Source: Streptomyces sp. TP-A0356
Lineage (GTDB): Bacteria > Actinomycetota > Actinomycetes > Streptomycetales > Streptomycetaceae
NCBI RefSeq assembly: GCF_001417775.1
Contig: NZ_BBZJ01000023.1
Location: forward strand, 186,001 to 250,000
DNA length: 64,000 bases
Direction of reading: 5' to 3'
The position numbers and the translations under genes are program-made. Positions 18,132 through 26,457 of this stretch are shown one piece after another; the stretch's first letter is position 1, and each line of letters starts with the position of its first letter. The notes beneath the pieces are model-generated. The model was not told where the DNA came from, did no database searches, and saw only the letters and a list, made by a program, of their open reading frames with translations.

Positions 18132-18216
18132 GGGCACGGCCGCGCGTACGGTGCCGCGGCGAGGGGATGTGACAGGGTGGGGCGCACCGCCCGCGTCGTA
18201 CGGAAGGAGCCAGGTC

Positions 18217-18522
18217 ATGCCCGTCGAACCGCTGTCGCAGAAGGAGATCGAGGACCGGCTGGCGGAGCTGCCCGGATGGTCGCTGGAGGGCGACCGGATC
18301 GCCCGCTCCTACCGGCTCGGCTCGCACTTCGCGGCGACCGCGATGGTCGTGCACATCGCCCAGGTGCAGGAGGAGCTCGACCACCACTCCGACCTCACCC
18401 TCGGCTACCACACCGTCTCCCTCACCGTGAACACGCACAGTGCCGGCGGCGCGGTCACCGAACTGGACTTCCGACTGGCCCGCAGGATCGAGGATTTGGC
18501 GCCCGGCCACGGCGCGCACTGA
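18217..18522 (+). CDS. Pterin-4a-carbinolamine dehydratase family protein
   Basis: The 101-residue protein is the full length of the family. The catalytic His cluster is present as ELDHHSDLTLGYHTVSL followed by NTHSAGGAVTELD. The enzyme dehydrates 4a-hydroxytetrahydropterin to recycle the cofactor of aromatic amino-acid hydroxylases. GGAAGGAG precedes ATG 18217. No hydroxylase is adjacent, so its hydroxylase partner, if any, is elsewhere. A methyltransferase gene starts 13 bases after the stop, so they probably share a transcript. Confidence 0.92.
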   Translation: MPVEPLSQKEIEDRLAELPGWSLEGDRIARSYRLGSHFAATAMVVHIAQVQEELDHHSDLTLGYHTVSLTVNTHSAGGAVTELDFRLARRIEDLAPGHGAH

Positions 18523-18535
18523 GCGGTGGCCGCGC

Positions 18536-19276
18536 ATGCTCGACTACGACAAGGAGGCCGAGTCGTACGACGCCACGCGTGGGGGCGAGCCCCGGGCCGC
18601 GGCGGCGGCCGGCGCCGTGCTCGGGCTGATACCGCAGAACGCCGGCCGGCTCCTCGACGTGGCCTGCGGCACCGGCATGGTGACCCGGCTGCTGGCGGCC
18701 GCACGCCCCGGTCTGCGGGTCACGGGCGCGGACCTTTCGCTCGGCATGGCGCGCCGGGCCGCCGCCCGTCTGCCCGGCGCCGTCGTCCTCGCCGACAGCC
18801 GCCGACTCCCGTTCGGGGACGGGACGTTCGACGCGGTCACCACCGTGTGGCTGCTCCATCTCGTCGACGGCCCGGAGGACGTACGGGCCGTGATGTCGGA
18901 GTGCGCCCGTGTGCTGCGGCCGGGCGGCGTGTACGTCACCACCGTCGACAAGGCCGCCGCCCACGACGTGGGCAGCGACATCGACGCCGTGCTCGCCCCG
19001 CGCCCGCGCCGCCCGGCCCGTGACGACGCGGCGGCGGTCGCGGAGCACGCCGCCGCATACGGTCTGGTTCCGGTCGGACAGTCCCGCTTCCCCGGGGTCG
19101 ACCAGGGCCGCAGCCCCCGCCGCACCGCCGCGGACCTCCGGCGCGGCTGGTTCACCACGCTGCCGCCCGGCACCCCGCTCAGCGAACGGATCGCCGCCGA
19201 ACTGAACGCACTACCGGACCAGGACCGGCCCCGCCCCGACCCGGTGTTCACCCTGCGGGCGTTCCGCAAGGACTGA
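18536..19276 (+). CDS. Class I SAM-dependent methyltransferase
   Basis: The 246-residue protein has motif I LLDVACGTGMVTRLLA, motif II GADLSLGMARRAA, and FDAVTTVWLLHLVDGPEDV followed by RVLRPGGVYVTTV, the order of Methyltransf_11 proteins. It begins at ATG 18536, 13 bases after the pterin dehydratase gene, without a strong ribosome binding site, so translation may depend on coupling. The substrate cannot be inferred. A 7-bp hairpin follows. Confidence 0.85.
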   Translation: MLDYDKEAESYDATRGGEPRAAAAAGAVLGLIPQNAGRLLDVACGTGMVTRLLAAARPGLRVTGADLSLGMARRAAARLPGAVVLADSRRLPFGDGTFDAVTTVWLLHLVDGPEDVRAVMSECARVLRPGGVYVTTVDKAAAHDVGSDIDAVLAPRPRRPARDDAAAVAEHAAAYGLVPVGQSRFPGVDQGRSPRRTAADLRRGWFTTLPPGTPLSERIAAELNALPDQDRPRPDPVFTLRAFRKD

Positions 19277-19318
19277 CCTTCGTGTCGCCCCCGGCGACGT
19301 ACGTCAGGTGAACCACGC

Positions 19319-19339
19319 CCGGAGCGACGACGGCTCCGG
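19319..19339 (+). terminator. Short terminator hairpin after the methyltransferase gene
   Basis: CCGGAGC, a seven-base loop and GCTCCGG form a perfect 7-bp stem 43 bases after the stop. Confidence 0.45.
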
Positions 19340-19459
19340 AACTCGACACCTGAGAGTCCGGCTCGACGGTCGCAGGTCACAACACGGACACACGGCCACT
19401 CGAAAGCGCTCGCACGCATGCATGATGCCGCCCACCGCCTTGGCCCTTCAAGGAGTCCC

Positions 19460-19774
19460 ATGAGCCGCATCTCCATCACCGTAACCGCCGCTGCCGTGCT
19501 CGCGCTGAGTGGCTGCTCCCTGTCCAGTTCGAGCAGCGGCAAGCCCACGACGCCACACCCGGCCGCATCGTCGAGCGCGTCCACCGACCGGATCGCCGCC
19601 TGCACCAACGCGATCGTCGCGCGACAGGACAGCACTTCGGACAACGGCGCCCCGGAGTGCGCGAAGCTGTCACCGGACGACTACCTGAAGGCGCTCCAAG
19701 AGGCGAAGCGGCGGGGGCGGGAGGGCTTGCAGAAGCAGACCGGTCAGGCGTCGGCGTCGGCACCTGCCCAGTAG
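19460..19774 (+). CDS. Small secreted lipoprotein
   Basis: The 104-residue product has a lipoprotein signal peptide with the lipobox LSGC (Cys at about residue 19), then a Ser-rich tether and a soluble domain with two further cysteines (RIAACTNAIVARQ and APECAKLSPDDY) that could form a disulfide. LSPDDYLKALQEAKRRG resembles helices of small Streptomyces lipoproteins of unknown function. ATG 19460 is preceded by AAGGAG; the earlier ATG would destroy the signal peptide. A strong terminator follows, so it is monocistronic. Confidence 0.8.
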   Translation: MSRISITVTAAAVLALSGCSLSSSSSGKPTTPHPAASSSASTDRIAACTNAIVARQDSTSDNGAPECAKLSPDDYLKALQEAKRRGREGLQKQTGQASASAPAQ

Positions 19775-19785
19775 CGACAGGACAA

Positions 19786-19818
19786 GCGGCCCCGTCAGAG
19801 GCGTTCTGACGGGGCCGC
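19786..19818 (+). terminator. Strong terminator hairpin after the lipoprotein gene
   Basis: A perfect 14-bp stem (GCGGCCCCGTCAGA with TCTGACGGGGCCGC) around a five-base loop lies 12 bases after the lipoprotein stop. Confidence 0.85.
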
Positions 19819-19994
19819 CCGTGCACGTCGTACCGCTGATCGCGAAGCCCCTCGCCTCGAGCCGGCAGGAGCGCTCCCAGCGGCGACCGGCCGACGGCGC
19901 CGCACCCCATTGTTTGCCGTCCCGGCAACAGAAGTGGCCCTGGTGCGGAGCGTCGGAGCAGGCTGACGGCACCGAGAAGAGAGGGCTGACCGCC

Positions 19995-20924
19995 ATGGCG
20001 CACGACCACCACGACCACCACGACCGGCAGGACCACCACGGCCATCACGGTCGGCAGGACCACCACGGCCACCACGGGCACACCGACGTCGACTGGGCCG
20101 TCATGGCACCGATGCTGGAGGCCCAGGCGGAACTGTTCGCGCCCCTGTACCGAAGCGTCATGGCGTGGCTGGCGAAGGAGGTGACCGAGCCCGGTCTGAT
20201 CGTCGACACCGGCAGCGGGCCGGGCGTCGTCTCCTGTCTCTTCGCCGAGGCGTTCCCGGGCGCGCGAGTCGTCGCGGTGGACGGCTCGGAGCCACTGCTG
20301 GAGCGGGCCCGCGCCCGGGCGGCCCGCCTCGCCCTCGCCGACCGCTTCGGGACGATCGCGGGTGAACTTCCCGGCGCGCTGGGCGAGCTGGACTATCCGG
20401 CCGATCTGCTGTGGGCCAGCAACAGCCTGCATCACCTCGGCGACCAGCGGGCCGCCCTGGTCGCGTTCGCCGAGCGGCTGGCGCCCGGCGGCACCCTGGC
20501 CCTGCTGGAGGGCGGTCTGCCCGCGCGGTTCCTGCCACGGGACATCGGCTTCGGGCGCCCGGGTCTGCAGACGCGGCTGGACGTGGTGGAGGCGGAGTGG
20601 TTCACCCGGATGCGGGCCGAACTGCCCGGCGCCGTCACCGAGACCGAGGACTGGCCGGCGCTGCTGACCGCCGCCGGCCTCAAGCACACCGGTACGCGCA
20701 GCTTCCTGCTGGACCTGCCCGCTCCGGTCACGGACCAGGCCCGAGCGTATGTCGCCGCCGTGCTGACCCGGCTCCGCGACGCCCTGCCCGACGGCCTCGA
20801 TCGCGACGACCGCGCCACCCTCGACCGGCTCCTGGACCCCGGGGACGAGGCGAGCGTGCACCGCCGCAGCGACGTGTTCGTGTTGAAGGCACACACGGTG
20901 CACACGGCCGTCCGATCCGCGTGA
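19995..20924 (+). CDS. Class I methyltransferase with His-rich N-terminal tail
   Basis: The 309-residue protein opens with about 30 residues dominated by His, Asp and Gly in HDHHDHH- and HHGHHG-type repeats, a likely metal-binding tail. The rest is a class I SAM methyltransferase: LIVDTGSGPGVVSCLFAEAF (motif I), VVAVDGSEPLLERAR (motif II), and ADLLWASNSLHHLGDQ followed by LAPGGTLALLEGG. ATG 19995 follows GAGAGGG-rich sequence. The tail could tie activity to metal status or be a store; both are inference. The neighbour upstream is a terminated lipoprotein gene, so this is its own unit. Confidence 0.85.
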   Translation: MAHDHHDHHDRQDHHGHHGRQDHHGHHGHTDVDWAVMAPMLEAQAELFAPLYRSVMAWLAKEVTEPGLIVDTGSGPGVVSCLFAEAFPGARVVAVDGSEPLLERARARAARLALADRFGTIAGELPGALGELDYPADLLWASNSLHHLGDQRAALVAFAERLAPGGTLALLEGGLPARFLPRDIGFGRPGLQTRLDVVEAEWFTRMRAELPGAVTETEDWPALLTAAGLKHTGTRSFLLDLPAPVTDQARAYVAAVLTRLRDALPDGLDRDDRATLDRLLDPGDEASVHRRSDVFVLKAHTVHTAVRSA

Positions 20925-21005
20925 GGCCAAACCTCGCGGCCGCTTGACTCGGAGAGCGCTTCACGTGGTGGACTTCCCTGCGTTCCCGAGATCCGGGGAG
21001 GGCCG

Positions 21006-21300
21006 ATGACCGGCGCTCCGGTCGCGCTCACCACCGGCGGCGGCAGCGGCACAGGGGCCGCCGTCGCGGGGCAACTGCTCGATGTCGGGTACCGGGTGGC
21101 CGTCACCGGGCGCGGTGAGCGGCGGCTGCGGCCTTCGCCGGCGAACTCGCGCATCCCGGCGGCCTGTTGACGATGACCGGGAGCGCGGCCGAGTACGGCC
21201 GGGTGCGGGCGGCCGAGTACGGCCGGGGCGGGCGGCTGTCGGCAGCACGCCGAAGGAGTTCGGCACCGTGGTCGTACGGGCCCTCGGCCGGCCCGACCGA
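21006..21300 (+). pseudogene. Remnant of a short-chain dehydrogenase gene
   Basis: The frame from ATG 21006 encodes the start of an SDR, with the nucleotide-binding motif TTGGGSGTGAAVAGQLL and VAVTGRGERRL, then stops at 21170. A second frame continues the homology with AAFAGELAHPGGLLTMTG, so a frameshift occurred at about 21125. Beyond that point the sequence repeats GCGGCCGAGTACGGCCGGG and no SDR active site follows. The gene is broken and internally deleted. Confidence 0.65.
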
Positions 21301-21304
21301 ACTC

Positions 21305-21338
21305 CGCCTGGTACCGCGCCGGAGCGTGGTACCAGGCG
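21305..21338 (-). terminator. Terminator hairpin at the chitosanase 3' end
   Basis: CGCCTGGTACC and GGTACCAGGCG form a perfect 11-bp stem around a 12-base loop, 19 bases beyond the stop of the minus-strand chitosanase gene. It would also stop transcription from the left. Confidence 0.75.
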
Positions 21339-21356
21339 TGTCCAGCCTCCCCCGGC

Positions 21357-22052
21357 TCAGTTGCCGGCGATGAACTGCTTGGCGAGCCTGTCGCCCAGGG
21401 TCACCGCCGCGCTGTGGCTCTCGATCGGCGACACCTGCGAGTTCTTGAACAGGATGTAGGTCACGCCCGAGTCGGCGCCGCCGGTCGCCGGGTTCGGGTC
21501 GATGCCGAGTGCCTTGGCGGTGGCGTACGAGGCCTCACCGATGATCTGGGTGGGGCCGGTGTCGCCGACCACCGCGTACTCGACCTTGTTGTTGTAGATG
21601 ACGGCGACCACGCCGCCGCCCTTGATACCCGAACCGGAGTACTTCCAGATGCCGCTGGGGCTCGGCACGACCACGTACGGGAGCGAGTCGGCACGCAGCG
21701 GCTTGCCGTCGGACTGGTGGAACGCCGTGTCGTTCTGGAACCAGGGGTCGGTGCTGCTGTTGCACTTGCTGGTGGTCTGGCCGTCACAGTCGATGTCCAT
21801 GTCGGCCTTCCAGAAGACCGCGCCGTTCTTGCCGCACACCGGGACGGTGGCCGCGGTCTCCTGGTCGGTCCTGTACTTGCCGTTCGAGATCTGTGAACAG
21901 GACGTCACCTTGGCGAGCAGGTCGGCCGCGCTGACCGAGCCCTCCTGGGCGGACTTGGGGGTGGCCGCTCCCGAGGCGCTCGCGGGGAGGGTCGCGGTGG
22001 CGAGGAGTGCGGCGCCGGCGGCGGCGGCGAGGGTCAGTGTTCGAGTACGCAC
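21357..22052 (-). CDS. Secreted glycoside hydrolase family 75 chitosanase
   Basis: The 231-residue product has a Sec/Tat-like signal peptide (MRTRTLTLAAAAGAALLATA, cleavage near ASASGA) and the GH75 catalytic core with the acidic signature FWKADMDIDCDG, then GKPLRADSLPYVVVPSPSG and EYAVVGDTGPTQIIGEAS. Family members hydrolyse chitosan outside the cell by inversion. The start is GTG at 22052 with AGAAGGG a dozen bases upstream. An almost perfect palindrome sits just upstream in the leader and may control the gene. The protein length is typical of the family. Confidence 0.92.
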   Translation of the reverse strand: MRTRTLTLAAAAGAALLATATLPASASGAATPKSAQEGSVSAADLLAKVTSCSQISNGKYRTDQETAATVPVCGKNGAVFWKADMDIDCDGQTTSKCNSSTDPWFQNDTAFHQSDGKPLRADSLPYVVVPSPSGIWKYSGSGIKGGGVVAVIYNNKVEYAVVGDTGPTQIIGEASYATAKALGIDPNPATGGADSGVTYILFKNSQVSPIESHSAAVTLGDRLAKQFIAGN

Positions 22053-22069
22053 TGCGGGTGGACCCTTCT

Positions 22070-22088
22070 GTTAGGAAAGTTTCCTTAC
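22070..22088 (-). promoter_or_regulatory. Candidate operator palindrome upstream of the chitosanase gene
   Basis: GTTAGGAAAGTTTCCTTAC is a 9-bp inverted repeat with one mismatch around a central G, ending 18 bases before the chitosanase start. From memory, Streptomyces chitosanase genes carry similar GGAAA-TTTCC palindromes bound by the ROK-family repressor CsnR. The match to CsnR is inference. Confidence 0.6.
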
Positions 22089-22170
22089 CGAGTGCCGTAC
22101 AAGGTGGCGCGACTTGCATGACCGCGTCAACCCCCGTGGAGCAGGCGATGGCCGAGTCGGGCACACGACG

Positions 22171-22203
22171 ACGGCCCGACCGCGCTCAATGCGGTCGGGC
22201 CGT
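22171..22203 (-). terminator. Terminator of the aldo-keto reductase gene
   Basis: ACGGCCCGACCGC and GCGGTCGGGCCGT form a perfect 13-bp stem with loop GCTCAAT, 32 bases beyond the reductase stop. Confidence 0.85.
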
Positions 22204-22234
22204 CAGGTCGGGTGATCCACCGAACGGGCCGGCG

Positions 22235-23071
22235 TCAGCCCATGTCGAACGTCGCCGGGTCCGGGCCGAGTCGACGGTCCTCGTTCAGTGCGCTGATCGC
22301 GGCCATGTCCTCCGTGTCCAGGGAGAAGTCGAAGACCTCGATGTTCTCCCTGATCCGGGACGGAGTCACCGACTTCGGGATCACGACGTTGCCGAGCTGG
22401 ATGTGCCAGCGCAGCACGACCTGGGCCGGGGTACGGCCGTGCTTCTGCGCGATGGCGACGATGGCCGGGACCTCGAGCAGGCCCTTGCCCTGGCCGAGGG
22501 GCGACCACGCCTCGGTCGCGATGCCCTGCTCCGCGTGGTAGTCGCGCGCCGCGTGCTGCTGCAGATGCGGGTGCAGCTCGATCTGGTTGACCGCCGGGAT
22601 GACGGACGTCGCGCCGATCAGCGTCTCCAGGTGCTCAGGGAGGAAGTTGGAGACACCGATCGCCTTGGCGCGGCCGTCCGCGTGGATCTTCTCGAACGCC
22701 TTGTAGCTGTCCACGAACTTGCCCCGGGACGGCAGCGGCCAGTGGATCAGGTACAGGTCCACGTAGTCCAGGCCGAGCTTCTCCAGCGACAGGTCGAAGG
22801 CGCGCAGCGTGGAGTCGTAACCCTGGTCGCTGTTCCAGAGCTTGGTGGTGATGAAGAGGTCCTCGCGGGGAATGTCGGAGGAGGCGATCGCCTGGCCCAC
22901 GCCCTCTTCGTTGTCGTAGATCGCCGCTGTGTCGATGCTGCGGTACCCAGCCTCCAGGGCGGTGGCGACGGCGCTCTCGGCCTCGTCGTCCGGCACCTGC
23001 CAGACGCCGAAGCCCAGCTGGGGCATCTCGACGCCGTTGTTGAGGATGATCGGGGGGACCTTGCTGCTCAC
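22235..23071 (-). CDS. Aldo/keto reductase
   Basis: The 278-residue protein has the AKR catalytic tetrad in order: Asp in YRSIDTAA, Tyr in AIYDNEEGVG, Lys in ITTKLWNSD and His in LIHWPLPS. It also has the cofactor-binding end IPKSVTPSRIRENIEVF, giving NADPH specificity in this family. The start is taken as GTG 23071 (V-S-S-K-V), with GAAGGA ten bases upstream; the longer frame adds Arg-rich shadow sequence. It resembles DkgA/2,5-diketo-gluconate reductase-type enzymes but the substrate is open. It lies upstream of a terminator and is a single-gene unit. Confidence 0.92.
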   Translation of the reverse strand: MSSKVPPIILNNGVEMPQLGFGVWQVPDDEAESAVATALEAGYRSIDTAAIYDNEEGVGQAIASSDIPREDLFITTKLWNSDQGYDSTLRAFDLSLEKLGLDYVDLYLIHWPLPSRGKFVDSYKAFEKIHADGRAKAIGVSNFLPEHLETLIGATSVIPAVNQIELHPHLQQHAARDYHAEQGIATEAWSPLGQGKGLLEVPAIVAIAQKHGRTPAQVVLRWHIQLGNVVIPKSVTPSRIRENIEVFDFSLDTEDMAAISALNEDRRLGPDPATFDMG

Positions 23072-23261
23072 GAGCTCTCGATCCTTCAGTCGTCGGGTGG
23101 TACTCACATCGTCAACGATCACGGTTCGGCACGCATTCCTGACCAGCCGATTCCTCGCGGAATCTCGACGGGCATCACAGATTGGCCGGAAATGGATCCG
23201 ACGGCGCCGTCGCCGAGGAGCGCTACCACCAGCCGTCACCCGGGGGGCCGCCGTGCCGGGC

Positions 23262-25088
23262 TCACACCCGGTACAGCGCCTCCACCTCGCTCGCATACGC
23301 GTTCTCGATCGCCTTGCGCTTCAGCTTCAGCGACGGGGTGAGCAGGCCGTGCTCCTCGGTGAACTGGTGCGCGAGGATACGGAAGGTGCGGATCGACTCG
23401 GCCTGCGAGACCAGCGTGTTCGCGGCGACCACCGCGCGCCGCACCTCGGTCTCCAGATCCGGGTCGCGCACCAGCTGCGCCGGGGTCAGCCGCGGCTTGC
23501 CGTGCATCTGCAACCAGTGCTCCACGGCCTCCGAGTCCAGCGTGACGAGCGCGGCGATGTAGGGGCGGTCGTTGCCGACGACGATGCACTGCGCGACCAG
23601 CGGATGGTCCCGTACGCGCTCCTCCAGCAGCCCGGGGGAGACGCTCTTGCCGCCGGAGGTCACCAGGATCTCCTTCTTGCGCCCGGTGATGGTGAGGAAG
23701 CCGTCCTCGTCGAGTGAACCGAGGTCGCCGGTGGCGAGCCAGCCGTCGTGCAGGGCCTCGTCGGTGGCCTTGGGGTTGTTGAGATAGCCCTGGAAGACGT
23801 GGCTGCCGCGCAGCCAGATCTCGCCGTCGTCCGCGATGTGCACGGTCGTGCCGGGGATGGCCTGGCCGACCGTGCCGTACCGGGTGCGCTCGGGCGGGTT
23901 CGCGGTCGCGGCCGCCGTCGACTCCGTCAGACCGTACCCCTCGTAGATCTGTACGCCGGCCCCCGCGAAGAACAGGCCGAGCCGGCGGTCCATCGCCGAG
24001 CCGCCGGACATCGCGTGCCGCACCCGGCCGCCCATCGCGGCGCGGATCTTGGCGTACACGACCTTGTCGAAGAACTGGTGCTGCACGCGCAGGCTCGCCG
24101 ACGGGCCGGGGCCGACGCCCCACGCCTTGTTCTCGACCGCGTCCGCGTACTTGACGGCGACCTCGACCGCCTTCTCGAAGGGGCCGGAACGGCCCTCCTT
24201 CTCGGCCTTGCGGCGGGCCGCGTTGAAGACCTTCTCGAAGATGTACGGCACCGCGAGGAAGAACGTCGGCTTGAACGCGGCCAGGTCGGGCAGCAGGGCC
24301 GCCGCGTTCAGCTGCGGCTGATGGCCCAGCTTGACCTTGCCGCGGACGGCCGCGACCTGCACCATCCGCCCGAAGACATGGGCCAGCGGCAGGAACAGCA
24401 GGGTGACCGCCTCGTCGCCCTTCTTGGTGTGGAAGACCGGTTCATAGCGCTCGATGACCGTGTCGGCCTCGAACATGAAGTTGCCGTGCGAGATGACACA
24501 GCCCTTGGGGCGGCCGGTGGTCCCCGACGTGTAGATGACCGTCGCCGGCGACTCGGGAGTGACCGCGGTCCGGTGCCGGTGCACCACGTCGTCGTCGATG
24601 TGCGCGCCCGCGTCGTACAGCTCCTGCAACGCGCCCACATCCAGCTGCCACAGCCGCTGCAGCTGCGGCAGCCGGTCGATGACCGTGGCGATCGTCATCG
24701 CGTGGTCCTCGTGCTCCACCATCGCGGCGGACACCTGCGCGTCGTGCAGCATCCAGAAGACCTGCTCGGCCGACGAGGTGGGGTAGACGGGCACGACCTG
24801 GGCACCGATCGTCCACAACGCGAAGTCGAAGAGCGTCCACTCGTATCGTGTACGGCACATGATCGCGACCCGGTCCCCGAACCTGACCCCCTGGGCCAGC
24901 AGGCCCTTGGCCAGCGCCAGGACCTCGTCGCGGAACTCGGCGGCCGTCACGTCGCGCCACCGGCCCTCCTCGTCCTTGCGACCGAGGGCGATACGGAGCG
25001 GATCTTCCTGGGCATACTCGAAGACAACGTCGGCCAGACCGCCCACCGGCGGCGCCGACGCCAACGGAGGGTTGGTGAACTCGCGCAA
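23262..25088 (-). CDS. Long-chain fatty acid-CoA ligase (AMP-binding), FadD15-like
   Basis: The 608-residue protein has the adenylate-forming motifs IYTSGTTGRPKG (A3), GYGLTESTAAATANP (A5), a TGDLG strand (A7, LATGDLGSLDEDG) and GRKKEILVTSGGKSVSP near the C-terminus (A8). It activates fatty acids with ATP and CoA at the membrane or in the cytosol. The likely start is TTG 25088, since AAGGAG lies six bases before it and the protein then begins with the REFTNPPLASAP sequence typical of actinobacterial members; the frame is open to 25307 without family similarity. No lipid gene adjoins it. Confidence 0.92.
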   Translation of the reverse strand: MREFTNPPLASAPPVGGLADVVFEYAQEDPLRIALGRKDEEGRWRDVTAAEFRDEVLALAKGLLAQGVRFGDRVAIMCRTRYEWTLFDFALWTIGAQVVPVYPTSSAEQVFWMLHDAQVSAAMVEHEDHAMTIATVIDRLPQLQRLWQLDVGALQELYDAGAHIDDDVVHRHRTAVTPESPATVIYTSGTTGRPKGCVISHGNFMFEADTVIERYEPVFHTKKGDEAVTLLFLPLAHVFGRMVQVAAVRGKVKLGHQPQLNAAALLPDLAAFKPTFFLAVPYIFEKVFNAARRKAEKEGRSGPFEKAVEVAVKYADAVENKAWGVGPGPSASLRVQHQFFDKVVYAKIRAAMGGRVRHAMSGGSAMDRRLGLFFAGAGVQIYEGYGLTESTAAATANPPERTRYGTVGQAIPGTTVHIADDGEIWLRGSHVFQGYLNNPKATDEALHDGWLATGDLGSLDEDGFLTITGRKKEILVTSGGKSVSPGLLEERVRDHPLVAQCIVVGNDRPYIAALVTLDSEAVEHWLQMHGKPRLTPAQLVRDPDLETEVRRAVVAANTLVSQAESIRTFRILAHQFTEEHGLLTPSLKLKRKAIENAYASEVEALYRV

Positions 25089-25323
25089 TCCCGCTCCTTG
25101 TGGCGCTCCGCACAGCGCCGTGAAAGCTACCCCACCACAGGGCCGGGCGGGAGGGGGTTCGAAGCTCCGGGCCTCCTCGCAAACACACAGGTCAGCCAGA
25201 GGAAATGCCCGCACAAGGGGAAGGGGCGGACAGAATTCCTTACGGCGGCGTAGGTTCCAGGCCCGTAATCTCCACGGAATCTGTACGACCCACTTACCGT
25301 GCCACACGCCCTACTCATGAGTA

Positions 25324-25414
25324 AGAGCTCCGAGCGAAATGGGAGTCCGATCAGCTCGCGGCGAGCGAGCGTGCCAGACGCCGCGAGCCGGGCGCCCATT
25401 TCGTTCGGAGCTCT
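25324..25414. repeat. Nested inverted repeat (hairpin within hairpin)
   Basis: AGAGCTCCGAGCGAAATGGG (25324-25343) is repeated inverted at 25395-25414 with one difference, and inside it GCTCGCGGCG (25354-25363) pairs perfectly with CGCCGCGAGC (25379-25388). The whole intergenic stretch 25089-25461 holds no gene. The structure lies between the LysR gene's stop and the fadD start. It could be a terminator for the LysR gene, a small structured RNA, or a miniature inverted-repeat element. I see no target duplication. Confidence 0.75.
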
Positions 25415-25461
25415 AACGCCGGGGTGGTGATCGTGGGCCCCATGAGCGCCCAGAGGGCCGG

Positions 25462-26325
25462 CTAACGGCGGTGCAGTCGGTCCCCGCCCGCCAGGATCGC
25501 CGTCGCCAGTGCCCGGGCCGCGTGCTGCGCCGGGCCCCGGCGCTCTCCGTGGACCAGGACGAAGTCGATCTCGCCCAGGTCCGGCAGGCCCGCCCGCTCG
25601 GGCACCCGTACCAGGCCCGGCGGGACCAGGCCCCGGGAGTGGGCCATCACCCCGAGGCCGGCGCGGGCCGCCGCGATCAGGCCGTTGAGACTGCCGCTCG
25701 TGCAGGCGACACGCCAGGCGCGGCCCTGTCTCTCCAGCGCCTCCAGGGCGCGGGCGCGGGTGATGCCCGGCGGCGGGTAGACGATCAGGGGCACCGGGCG
25801 GTCGGGGTCCAGGCGCAGCCGCTCCGCGCCGATCCACACGAGCTTGTCGTGCCGGACCAGTTCGCCGCGCGGGTCCTGGGGGCGCCGCTTGGCCAGCACC
25901 AGGTCGAGCCGGCCCGCCGCGAGCTGTTCGTGCAGCGTGCCCGACAGTTCGACCGTCAGCTCCAGGTCCACCTCGGGATGCTCGTACCGGAACCCCTCGA
26001 GGATCTCCGGCAGCCGGGTCAGCACGAAGTCCTCCGACGCGCCGAAGCGGAGCCGGCCCCGCAGCCGCGTCCCCGTGAAGAACGCGGTCGCCTGCTCGTG
26101 CACCTCCAGGATGCGCCGCGCGAAGCCGAGCATCGCCTCGCCGTCCTCCGTCAGTTCCACCGAGTGCGTGTCCCGGGAGAAGAGCCGGCACCCGGTGGCA
26201 TCCTCCAGGCGCCGCACATGCTGGCTCACCGTGGACTGGCGCAGCCCGAGCCGCCGGGCGGCCCCCGTGAAGCTCAGCGTCTGGGCCACCGCCAGGAACG
26301 TACGCAGCTGGGAGGGGTCGTACAC
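25462..26325 (-). CDS. LysR-family transcriptional regulator
   Basis: The 287-residue protein has an N-terminal winged HTH (LRTFLAVAQTLSFTGAARRL, RQSTVSQHVRRLEDATGCRL) and a LysR substrate-binding domain (LRGRLRFGASEDFVLTRLPE, LVLAKRRPQDPRGELVRHD). It is divergent from an SBF-like transporter with 132 bases between starts, the classic arrangement in which the regulator controls the neighbour and itself. GGTATACC at 26364-26371 and nearby GGATACC are candidates for its site. The inducing ligand is unknown. Confidence 0.9.
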   Translation of the reverse strand: MYDPSQLRTFLAVAQTLSFTGAARRLGLRQSTVSQHVRRLEDATGCRLFSRDTHSVELTEDGEAMLGFARRILEVHEQATAFFTGTRLRGRLRFGASEDFVLTRLPEILEGFRYEHPEVDLELTVELSGTLHEQLAAGRLDLVLAKRRPQDPRGELVRHDKLVWIGAERLRLDPDRPVPLIVYPPPGITRARALEALERQGRAWRVACTSGSLNGLIAAARAGLGVMAHSRGLVPPGLVRVPERAGLPDLGEIDFVLVHGERRGPAQHAARALATAILAGGDRLHRR

Positions 26326-26457
26326 GTCGCCAGCCTATCGCGATTCACGATGACAGTCAGAGCGGTATACCGGATACCCGATCGCCGGTGGGAGGAGGAC
26401 GATGAAGAGGGCACGGCGACCGTGCCCACCGGACGTACAGCGAAGTAGTGGAGCACA

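Noticed and set aside
23748..25253. A 501-codon plus-strand frame across fadD
   Set aside because: Antisense shadow of the FadD gene with composition typical of such frames.
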